Origin: JANDLT01 sp041743485
GTDB taxonomy: Bacteria; Acidobacteriota; Blastocatellia; Pyrinomonadales; Pyrinomonadaceae
Assembly: GCA_041743485.1 (NCBI GenBank)
Contig: JBGTMR010000303.1
Location: forward strand, 1-7,542
DNA length: 7,542 nt
Direction of reading: 5' to 3'
Under the pieces are notes generated by a model that was not told the origin of the DNA, ran no database searches, and saw nothing but the letters and a program-made list of their open reading frames with translations. Below are positions 1 to 5,160 of this stretch, one piece after another. The position numbers and the translations under genes were made by a program. Within the stretch, counting starts at the first letter, position 1, and each line of letters starts with the position of its first letter.

Positions 1-1
1 T

Positions 2-2704
2 GCGGAAAAGAACGTCGAGATAAAGGGCAGAATCAAGAAAGCCGATTATGCTTTCTTAGCCGCGAACTTCCGCGACGTGCGTTTCTTCGTCGAAGCTAAA
101 AAGCCGTCGCGCAACATTGATAACGCCGACGATTATTTTCAGACGATACGCTACGGTTGGAACTCGAACACTCCGGTTTCGATTCTCACGGATTTTGAAC
201 AGTTCCGGTTGCTCGATTGTCGTTATAAGCCGGATGTGGCGACCGCGCTTCACCGTGTCGTGAAGCGGTTCGATTATAAGGATTACGCCGAGCGCGAGAA
301 GTTCGCGGAGATTTATCATCTGTTTTCGCGTGAAGCGGTGAGCGCGGGGGCTTTGGAGCGTTTCGCCGCGACGATGCCGAAGGCGACGGGTAAAGCCGCC
401 GCGCGCAAGTTGTTTGCGGGCGCGGTGATTAAATCGGTTGATGAAGATTTCCTTGCCGAACTCGATGAGTTGCGCGGGGAATTGGCGCGTTCGTTCAAGA
501 ATAGAAACCCGCACCTGAACGGCGAAGATTTGACGGAAGCGACACAGCGCACGATTGACCGCCTTGTGTTCATGCGCTTTCTCGAAGACAAGTTGATTGA
601 GCCGGAAGTTATCGTTGACCGACTCGGCGAACGCGGTTCGGCGTGGGCTGATTTCGTCGGTGAATCACAACGTCTCGACCGCATTTATAACGGCATCATT
701 TTTAAGCGTCACCAGATTATTGATGACGCGGGCTTCGTCGTGGACGAACGGATGTTCGCGGGTGTGCGCGAGCGGCTGTCACATAAAAACTCGCCTTACG
801 ATTTCAACTCTTTGCCCGTCGCTATCTTGGGCAGTATTTACGAACGGTTTTTGGGCAAGGTTATAGAGACGACGGACAAGCGCGCGAACGTCGTAGAGAA
901 GCCGGAGGTTCGCAAGGCGGGCGGCGTTTATTACACGCCGGAATATATCGTGCGTTACATCGTCAAAGAGACAATCGGCAAAATGATTGCGGGCAAGACT
1001 CCGGCGGAGATTGCCGTTATGCGTTTCGCCGACATCGCGTGCGGAAGCGGTTCGTTTCTGCTCGGCGTGTACGACGAACTTTTGCGTTATCACACGGGGT
1101 ATTACAACCGCACGAAACGGACGCGCGGCGAAGCCTTGAAAGCGGGCTGTATCGAGCGCGAAGACGGCAGCCTCGCGTTGTCTTTGGTGCAAAAGCGCGA
1201 GATTTTGCTTAACAACATTTACGGCGTGGACATTGACGCGCAAGCCGTCGAAGTCGCGCAACTGTCGTTGTTTCTGAAACTGTTGGAAGACGAAACGACG
1301 GCGACCGCGCGAAGGCAGATGACGCTCAAGCACGCACTTCTGCCGAACCTGAACGACAACATCAAATGCGGCAACTCGCTTGTCGGTTACGACATTTTAG
1401 ACGGGCATCTATTCGAGCCGACGGAAGAACGCAAACTCAATCCGATGGATTTTGAGCAAGCCTTCCCCGCAGTGATGAAAGGCGGCGGCTTCGATGCGAT
1501 TGTCGGTAATCCGCCTTACTCATACATGATTGATGCACGGCAGCAAAAATACTTCGCAGAAAAGTTTGTTCATCAGGATTATCAGAAAGACCTGTATCTT
1601 TTGTTTCTGGAAAAGTACAGTCATCTTTTGAAGCAAGGGGCGATGCTTGGAGTTATCATTTCAAACACTTGGTTGCAATCTATCACGCTGCGGAAAATTA
1701 GAAAGCACTTGGCAAACCAGTATCGTTGGCACAGGATGCTTTACCTTCCAGATAAAGTTTTCAAGGCTACTGTTGACACTCATGTTTTAGTTTTCGAGAA
1801 CTTGGATGAAAAGGATGACACTGATTTTAATACGTCGGTGGATGTAAGGCGCAATGGTGAAATTTTCTTGTTGCACTCAATCCCTATGTCCCTTATCCCA
1901 CAAAACGGCGAACCAATAAACATAGTTGACAGCGTTGAAAAGCAGGACTTAATACGAAGAATAAAAAGCATCACGGTTTCCGTTGTTGATGTTTGTTCTG
2001 TATTCAACGGTATAAAACCTTTTGAGAAGGGTAAAGGTAAGCCACCTCAAACTGAAAAGACTATGAAGGAGCAGCCATTCGTGAAAGAAGGCGACCAACC
2101 AAGTTCAGAATGGATGCCTTTATTACGAGGGAGTTTAATCGGCAGATATAACAATCTTTGGAAAAATAATTATTGGGTTCTATACGGAGATTGGTTAGCT
2201 GCACCGAGAGACCCCACTATTTTTGCTTCACCGCTTAAAATAATGGTTCGTCAAACGGGCGATTCAATAGTTGCAACTTTGATTGAACAAGGTTTCGTTG
2301 CAAGAAATAACTTGCACATACTATTGCCCAAAGAAATGAGCTATGACATTCGATACATACTTGGAAATATAAACTCGCGCGCAGTTAATTTCTTTTATTC
2401 TGTATTGAATCCAGAGCGCGGTGAAGCATTGGCAGAAGTAAAGAAAAATCACGTTGAGCATTTGCCCATTTTCCCAATCAACTTCACCGACCAAGCAGAC
2501 CGCGCACGGCATGACCGCATGGTGAATCTGGTTGATGCGATGCTTGCCGCGAAGAAGCAACTTCAATCCGCGCGCTCCGATAAAGACAAAGACTTTTACA
2601 CGAACAAATGCCATGCCCTTGACCGTCAGATTGATAAGCTCGTTTATGCACTTTACGAGTTGACGGATGATGAAATCGCGCTCGTCGAAGGAACTGAAAG
2701 ATGA
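2..2704 (+). CDS. Type IIG (Eco57I-like) restriction enzyme/adenine-N6 DNA methyltransferase, 5'-partial
   Basis: A single-chain enzyme expected to cleave DNA and methylate adenine at its own recognition site. The frame is open to the left edge, giving 900 visible codons before TGA 2702-2704. The first GTG (77) cannot be the start, because codons before it encode KADYAF, whose Asp (44-46) pairs with FFVEAKKP (Glu 92-94, Lys 98-100) as a PD-(D/E)xK nuclease site. Perhaps 50-100 N-terminal residues are missing (inference). Downstream come GVYYTPEYIV (923-952), the SAM-binding motif DIACGSGSF (1031-1057) and the catalytic NPPY (1508-1519) of N6-adenine methyltransferases. A TaqI-like C-terminal specificity domain follows, with GIKPFEKGKGKPPQT near 2009-2053 and LNPERGEAL near 2404-2430. 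The tail is IDKLVYALYELTDDEIALVE. About 1600-2480 is clearly more AT-rich than the rest. PglX-type methyltransferases share the core, but the PD-ExK motif favours type IIG. The stop overlaps the next gene by 4 bp. Confidence 0.93.
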   Translation, partial: AEKNVEIKGRIKKADYAFLAANFRDVRFFVEAKKPSRNIDNADDYFQTIRYGWNSNTPVSILTDFEQFRLLDCRYKPDVATALHRVVKRFDYKDYAEREKFAEIYHLFSREAVSAGALERFAATMPKATGKAAARKLFAGAVIKSVDEDFLAELDELRGELARSFKNRNPHLNGEDLTEATQRTIDRLVFMRFLEDKLIEPEVIVDRLGERGSAWADFVGESQRLDRIYNGIIFKRHQIIDDAGFVVDERMFAGVRERLSHKNSPYDFNSLPVAILGSIYERFLGKVIETTDKRANVVEKPEVRKAGGVYYTPEYIVRYIVKETIGKMIAGKTPAEIAVMRFADIACGSGSFLLGVYDELLRYHTGYYNRTKRTRGEALKAGCIEREDGSLALSLVQKREILLNNIYGVDIDAQAVEVAQLSLFLKLLEDETTATARRQMTLKHALLPNLNDNIKCGNSLVGYDILDGHLFEPTEERKLNPMDFEQAFPAVMKGGGFDAIVGNPPYSYMIDARQQKYFAEKFVHQDYQKDLYLLFLEKYSHLLKQGAMLGVIISNTWLQSITLRKIRKHLANQYRWHRMLYLPDKVFKATVDTHVLVFENLDEKDDTDFNTSVDVRRNGEIFLLHSIPMSLIPQNGEPINIVDSVEKQDLIRRIKSITVSVVDVCSVFNGIKPFEKGKGKPPQTEKTMKEQPFVKEGDQPSSEWMPLLRGSLIGRYNNLWKNNYWVLYGDWLAAPRDPTIFASPLKIMVRQTGDSIVATLIEQGFVARNNLHILLPKEMSYDIRYILGNINSRAVNFFYSVLNPERGEALAEVKKNHVEHLPIFPINFTDQADRARHDRMVNLVDAMLAAKKQLQSARSDKDKDFYTNKCHALDRQIDKLVYALYELTDDEIALVEGTER
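2561..2704 (+). repeat. Repeat copy A: 3' end of the restriction gene, parent form of the relics
   Basis: This in-frame segment encodes the last 47 residues of the type IIG enzyme. Its sequence recurs, degraded, at 3298-3439, 4185-4272 and 4939-5025. Against the copy at 3298 it differs at only 4 of the first 67 positions; beyond the indel, 7 of 61 aligned positions differ, mostly at third codon positions. Unlike the other copies it lacks the extra nucleotide after GACCGTC and is followed directly by the next gene, with no TTAAAATC-like box. Confidence 0.9.
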
Positions 2705-3039
2705 TGGTTCTGAATGCTCATCTCGCTGTGGTGGAGCGCAAGAAGATTGTCGAGTATTTATTGAACGCCGCGCATCCGGACAACGGCGGCAAAGCAGCAT
2801 TCTTTATTGCTCTCGGCTTTCAGATTGAAGATTGGGAGACGCTCGCTGCCGCTCTGCGTAGTCTGGCATTGAACTCTCCCGTTTCCCGAAGCATAGAAAC
2901 TGTACACGGCAGCAAGTATATTGTTGACGGAACAATCGAAACTCCTCTGGGCAAAACGCCTATGGTGCGGACTGTTTGGATCATAGACGCGGGAGAAGTT
3001 GCTCCCCGTTTGATTACGGCATATCCGCACGAAGGGTAG
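2701..3039 (+). CDS. DUF6883 family small protein (first gene of pair 1)
   Basis: A 112-residue soluble protein that I recognise as DUF6883-like. Visible family features are a leading helix with EYLLNAAHPDNGGKAAFF, then LGF, a second helix with LAAALRSLAL, then GSKYIVDGTIETPLGK, VRTVWII and the closing PRLITAYP. There is no signal peptide or membrane segment. ATG 2701 overlaps the restriction gene stop (ATGA); a second ATG follows at 2704. AAGGAA (2688-2693) lies 7 nt before the first, so 2701 is preferred, and translation is probably coupled to the restriction gene. Members of this family often sit next to DUF4926, as here, and the domain is also found in toxin-like contexts. The biochemical role is not established. 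A toxin or antitoxin role is inferred only from pairing and position. Confidence 0.82.
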   Translation: MMVLNAHLAVVERKKIVEYLLNAAHPDNGGKAAFFIALGFQIEDWETLAAALRSLALNSPVSRSIETVHGSKYIVDGTIETPLGKTPMVRTVWIIDAGEVAPRLITAYPHEG

Positions 3040-3046
3040 AACGACG

Positions 3047-3277
3047 ATGATAAAAGAACACGAACGAATCGTCTTAACAACGCCAATCCCTACCGAAGGA
3101 CTTGAAGCCGGTGACGTAGGCACGGTAGTTCACATCTATAAAGACGACCAAGCCTACGAAGTTGAATTTGTCACACTCGATGGTCATACGGCAGCAGTCG
3201 TAACGCTCGAAGCTTTACAAATTCGTCCCGTCACCAGCCGTGACATTACCCATACACGCGAACTTACGGCGGCATAA
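3047..3277 (+). CDS. DUF4926 family small protein (second gene of pair 1)
   Basis: A 76-residue protein matching the DUF4926 pattern: an N-terminal strand (ERIVLTTPIP), then GLEAGDVGTVVHIY, AYEVEFVTLDG and a closing VVTLEALQIRPV. The pattern suggests a small SH3-like beta barrel (inference). It starts 7 nt after the DUF6883 stop, with GAAGGG (3031-3036) 10 nt upstream of ATG 3047, so both are almost certainly on one transcript. DUF4926 genes commonly accompany small partners such as DUF6883. By analogy with the two following toxin-antitoxin pairs, this may be the partner or antidote of the preceding protein, but no catalytic residues or DNA-binding motif are visible. The last residues (TSRDITHTRELTAA) extend beyond the usual family end. 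Confidence 0.85.
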   Translation: MIKEHERIVLTTPIPTEGLEAGDVGTVVHIYKDDQAYEVEFVTLDGHTAAVVTLEALQIRPVTSRDITHTRELTAA

Positions 3278-3297
3278 GCAAGAATCCGCACCCTCAG

Positions 3298-3439
3298 CTT
3301 CAATCCGTGCGCTCCGATAAAGACAAAGACTTTTACACGAACAAATGCCGCGCCCTCGACCGTCCGAATTGATAAGCTTGTTTATGAACTTTACGAATTG
3401 ACGGCGGATGAAATCGCACTTGTCGAAGCGGGCGCGTGA
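3298..3439 (+). repeat. Repeat copy B: non-coding relic of the restriction gene 3' end
   Basis: About 142 bp nearly identical to 2561-2704, beginning with CTTCAATCCG 20 nt after the DUF4926 stop. The first 67 nt differ from the live gene at 4 positions. After GACCGTC it reads CGAATTGATAAG where the gene reads AGATTGATAAG. This 1-nt insertion puts TGA and TAA in frame, so the relic cannot encode the full tail. Downstream of the shift the old frame is still open (IDKLVYELYELTADEIALVEAGA, stop 3437-3439). It is the longest relic and the closest to the live gene. Confidence 0.93.
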
Positions 3440-3446
3440 GTGGTGT

Positions 3447-3452
3447 TAAAAT
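3447..3452 (+). promoter_or_regulatory. Candidate -10 box (TAAAAT) for toxin-antitoxin pair 2
   Basis: TAAAAT lies 21 nt before the antitoxin ATG at 3474, inside GTTAAAATC. The same box occurs at the same place after the next relic, and a variant (TAATAT) after the third. No good -35 hexamer is seen at 17 nt; the position holds CGAAGC. The short leader carries GAGG (3460-3463) 10 nt before the ATG. Promoter activity is inferred from conservation and position. Confidence 0.45.
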
Positions 3453-3473
3453 CCGAAGCGAGGTTGAAAGCAG

Positions 3474-3725
3474 ATGAGTCAAACATTACAAGTCGAAATC
3501 TCGGATGAAGCGTATCTTCATTTGTCGCGGTTGGCGCGAAACGAAGGCAAGACTCCGGCGGAGTTGAGCGCGGAAATCGTCAATCGCAACGTCGCGCACC
3601 TGCTGCACGACCCGCTTGACGAGTTTATCGGCAAGTTTAATAGCGGCGTTTCCGACGCGGCGGAAAACCACGATTGTTACATCGGCGAAGCCTTGTCAAA
3701 AGAGATGCGCGGTCAAGAAGACTAA
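3474..3725 (+). CDS. vapB: VapB-like ribbon-helix-helix antitoxin (pair 2)
   Basis: An 83-residue antitoxin expected to neutralise the PIN toxin encoded 26 bp downstream and to bind the shared promoter. The N-terminus shows a ribbon-helix-helix layout: strand LQVEIS (residues 5-10), helix 1 DEAYLHLSRLARNEG (11-25), turn KTP, helix 2 AELSAEIVNRNVAHLL (29-44). The acidic C-terminal half (DEFIGKF through the final EMRGQED) is the usual toxin-wrapping part. Start ATG 3474 is supported by the short leader from the -10-like box. Function is assigned from fold pattern and partner; the subfamily is not certain. Confidence 0.85.
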   Translation: MSQTLQVEISDEAYLHLSRLARNEGKTPAELSAEIVNRNVAHLLHDPLDEFIGKFNSGVSDAAENHDCYIGEALSKEMRGQED

Positions 3726-3751
3726 AGCCGCGATAGGAAAATTAGCTATAC

Positions 3752-4168
3752 ATGCGGGAGATTTTCGCCGACACATCGGGCTGGGCGAGTTTGGTTGACG
3801 TTTCGCAACCATTCAATGTACTTGCCGCTCAAGTCATCAAATCCACCCGAACGCAGGGCGCGATGTTAGTCACGACAAACTACATCATCGCCGAACTCGT
3901 CGCGCTTCTCCACAGCCCGATGCGTATTTCGCGCCGTGAGAGCATACGATTTATTGATTCGCTCAAGTCCACGCCTTATGTTGAAATCGTCCACATCAAC
4001 GAAACGCTTGACGCGGCGGCGTGGCAACTCTTGAAAGCACGCGCGGATAAGAATTGGAGTTTAGTTGACTGCGCGAGTTTCGCCCTTATGCAGCAACGCG
4101 GCATCTCCGAAGCCCTCACCTCCGACCATCACTTCGAGCAAGCCGGATTCACGCGCTTGCTCAAATAA
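3752..4168 (+). CDS. vapC: VapC-type PIN-domain ribonuclease toxin (pair 2), intact
   Basis: A 138-residue PIN-domain protein, full length for the family, predicted to be a Mg2+-dependent ribonuclease that blocks growth by cutting RNA when free of its antitoxin. The acidic residues expected at the metal site are all present: Asp7 in FADTSGW, Glu48 in IIAELV, Asp106 in SLVDCASF and Asp125 in TSDHHFEQAGF. AGGAAA (3735-3740) precedes ATG 3752 by 11 nt. The gene is 26 nt downstream of the antitoxin on the same strand, the normal antitoxin-first order. Its stop (4166-4168) is followed 16 nt later by a relic of the restriction gene tail. The RNA target cannot be read from the sequence. Confidence 0.93.
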   Translation: MREIFADTSGWASLVDVSQPFNVLAAQVIKSTRTQGAMLVTTNYIIAELVALLHSPMRISRRESIRFIDSLKSTPYVEIVHINETLDAAAWQLLKARADKNWSLVDCASFALMQQRGISEALTSDHHFEQAGFTRLLK

Positions 4169-4184
4169 ATTTGTTATCGGCGAT

Positions 4185-4272
4185 TGCCACGCCCTCGACC
4201 GTCCAAATTGATAAGCTCGTTTATCAACTCTACGAACTGACCACAGAAGAAATCGCCCCCGTCGAAGCCTGA
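4185..4272 (+). repeat. Repeat copy C: non-coding relic of the restriction gene 3' end
   Basis: An 88-bp relic starting TGCCACGCCCTCGACC just after the VapC stop. It carries the same 1-nt insertion after GACCGTC (here CCAAATTGATAAG). The continuing frame is open and conservative (IDKLVYQLYELTTEEIAPVEA, stop 4270-4272). It shares ACCACAGAAGAAATCGC with the copy at 4939, where the live gene and the copy at 3298 have GACGGATGATG or GACGGCGGATG. C and D are therefore closer to each other in that stretch than to the live gene. Confidence 0.9.
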
Positions 4273-4284
4273 ACAACGTCATGT

Positions 4285-4290
4285 TAAAAT
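4285..4290 (+). promoter_or_regulatory. Candidate -10 box (TAAAAT) for toxin-antitoxin pair 3
   Basis: TGTTAAAATC recurs here 24 nt before ATG 4315, in the same place relative to the relic and the next start codon as at 3447. The leader GAAGAAAGATTGAAATT is purine-rich and aligns with the leader after the first relic. The -35 position is not consensus (TCGAAG at 17-nt spacing). Confidence 0.45.
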
Positions 4291-4314
4291 CGCGGTCGAA
4301 GAAAGATTGAAATT

Positions 4315-4575
4315 ATGAGTGTGAGAGAAGATTTACTTGATACGATTCGCGCCTTGCCTCTGGCGGAACAACAAGCTTTGCTTGACGAACTAACCGCCGT
4401 CCTCAAACGCGAAATGCGGGGCGACATTGCCCGCTTGCATGACGAACAACCGCCGCTTGATAAAACCGATGTTGACGCCGACCGCGTGCTTGGCATGTGG
4501 CGCAATCGCTTTGATGAAGCGGAAACAAGCGGCGAGATTGCCGACCGATGGAGACGCGAACAGTGGCAGCGATGA
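4315..4575 (+). CDS. Antitoxin-like protein of pair 3
   Basis: An 86-residue, highly charged, mostly helical protein ahead of a PIN toxin in the usual antitoxin position. Residues 4-34 form an amphipathic helical segment (EDLLDTIRALPLAEQQALLD onward). The C-terminal third (ADRVLGMWRNR, then EIADRWRREQWQR) is the likely toxin-binding part. It shows no ribbon-helix-helix strand like the antitoxin at 3474, so the two pairs come from different subfamilies. Its stop overlaps the toxin start by 4 bp (ATGA, 4572-4575), indicating translational coupling. Because the partner toxin is frameshifted, this gene may be an orphan antitoxin. I do not recognise a specific family. Confidence 0.8.
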   Translation: MSVREDLLDTIRALPLAEQQALLDELTAVLKREMRGDIARLHDEQPPLDKTDVDADRVLGMWRNRFDEAETSGEIADRWRREQWQR

Positions 4576-4933
4576 TGATTGACACGGATGTTTTCATCCG
4601 TATTTTCAGAGGCGATGCCGCGCTCAAAACGAAGGTTGATGCACTCTCCACCGATGCCGCAATCAACACCGTCGTTTATCTCGAACTGATACAGGGCGCG
4701 CAGAACGATCAACAACTGCGCGACACCGAAGCCTACCTGACACGCTTCTACCGCTTACGCCCGCCGTCTCGACCAAAGCGATTGAACTTGTCAGGATTTA
4801 CGCCCGCGCACACGGCTTGCGCCTCGCCGATTCGCTAATCGCCGCGACGTGCATCGAAGAAAACTTGCCTTTGCTGACATTCAACGTCAAACATTTTCGC
4901 TCCGTTCAAGGTTTGACGCTCACAACTATTTGA
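4572..4933 (+). pseudogene. vapC: Frameshifted VapC-type PIN-domain toxin (pair 3)
   Basis: A PIN ribonuclease in two frames. The first part starts at ATG 4572 (or ATG 4575) with MIDTDVFIRIFRGD and runs through NTVVYLELIQGAQ to LTRFYR in the frame of 4572. The rest is in another frame: PLTPAVSTKAIELV from 4751, then HGLRLADSLIAATCIEE and LPLLTFNVKHFRSVQGL, to TGA 4931-4933. Both halves join as one normal VapC with the expected acidic residues (Asp in IDTD, Glu in LELIQG, Asp in LADSLIA). The junction lies near 4745-4756 and is explained by loss of one nucleotide (or net -1). Read straight on, the first frame gives a garbled 96-residue product (from the ATG at 4548) ending at 4838. The toxin should be inactive unless this is a sequencing error. 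Confidence 0.9.
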
Positions 4934-4938
4934 TTTTC

Positions 4939-5025
4939 GCCGCGCCCTCAACCGTCCGAATTGATAGAGTCGTTCATGAACTTTACGAGTTGACCACAGA
5001 AGAAATCGCACTCGTCGAAGGCTGA
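4939..5025 (+). repeat. Repeat copy D: non-coding relic of the restriction gene 3' end
   Basis: An 87-bp relic beginning 5 nt after the broken VapC stop with GCCGCGCCCTCAACCGTCC. It has the shared insertion (CCGAATTGAT) and a slightly different continuation (IDRVVHELYELTTEEIALVEG, stop 5023-5025). It is the last copy and lies directly before the leader of the DUF2339 gene, so it may mark the outer boundary of the module array. Confidence 0.9.
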
Positions 5026-5037
5026 ATAGCGGCGTGC

Positions 5038-5043
5038 TAATAT
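5038..5043 (+). promoter_or_regulatory. Candidate -10 box (TAATAT) upstream of the DUF2339 gene
   Basis: GTGCTAATATC aligns with the TGTTAAAATC boxes after the other two relics. It is followed by a strong purine-rich Shine-Dalgarno-like stretch AGGAAGG (5053-5059) five nt before ATG 5065. That ATG is not in frame with the DUF2339 protein, whose likely start is 5106. The -35 position at 17-nt spacing is TCGAAG, not consensus. Confidence 0.45.
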
Positions 5044-5064
5044 CAGGCGCGAAGGAAGGTGACA

Positions 5065-5160
5065 ATGGTTTTTGTCTTCAACTCTGCGATTGGCGATTCT
5101 TTATTATGGCGGAAACTTCAAATCAGCTTCCAGATGCACAACTCGCCGCGCGTGTCGTAG
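5065..5160 (+). CDS. Possible 31-codon leader ORF overlapping the DUF2339 start
   Basis: ATG 5065 has the best ribosome-binding site in the region (AGGAAGG, 5-nt spacing) and opens a 31-codon frame to TAG 5158-5160. It overlaps the DUF2339 start (5106) in another frame. The peptide begins MVFVFNSAIGDSLLWRKLQ and matches nothing I recognise. It could be a coupling leader peptide, or the remnant of a start codon brought in with the relic-plus-leader segment. No independent evidence of translation is visible. Confidence 0.25.
   Translation: MVFVFNSAIGDSLLWRKLQISFQMHNSPRVS

Noticed and set aside
779..1333. Long minus-strand open frame (184 codons) inside the restriction gene
   Set aside because: It is antisense to the conserved methyltransferase core; its length follows from the GC-rich codon bias of the real gene and it has no recognisable domain.
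2638..2663. Hairpin AGCTCGT / ACGAGTT in the restriction tail as a conserved structured element
   Set aside because: The stem pairs in the live gene but is broken by mismatches in copies B, C and D, so it is not a conserved feature of the repeat.
2..2704. BREX PglX methyltransferase
   Set aside because: The methyltransferase core is similar, but the N-terminal PD-ExK motif and TaqI-like specificity domain fit type IIG, and no other BREX gene is in the window.
2321..2800. Minus-strand open frame across the end of the restriction gene and start of the DUF6883 gene
   Set aside because: It spans two well-supported plus-strand genes and a translational overlap, and shows no family features.
3298..4315. 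Integron-type attC sites, given the gene-pair-plus-repeat layout
   Set aside because: The repeats are clearly restriction-gene coding sequence, and I find no paired RYYYAAC and GTTRRRY cores with a palindromic layout; no integrase is present in the window.
4548..4838. A 96-residue protein starting METRTVAAMM as an intact gene
   Set aside because: It is the front half of the VapC toxin read through the frame break; the C-terminal part is out-of-frame sequence, and the real start is at 4572 or 4575.
3298..5025. CRISPR array formed by the repeated tail
   Set aside because: Only three or four long copies about 750-900 bp apart, with whole genes between them; unit size and spacing do not fit CRISPR.
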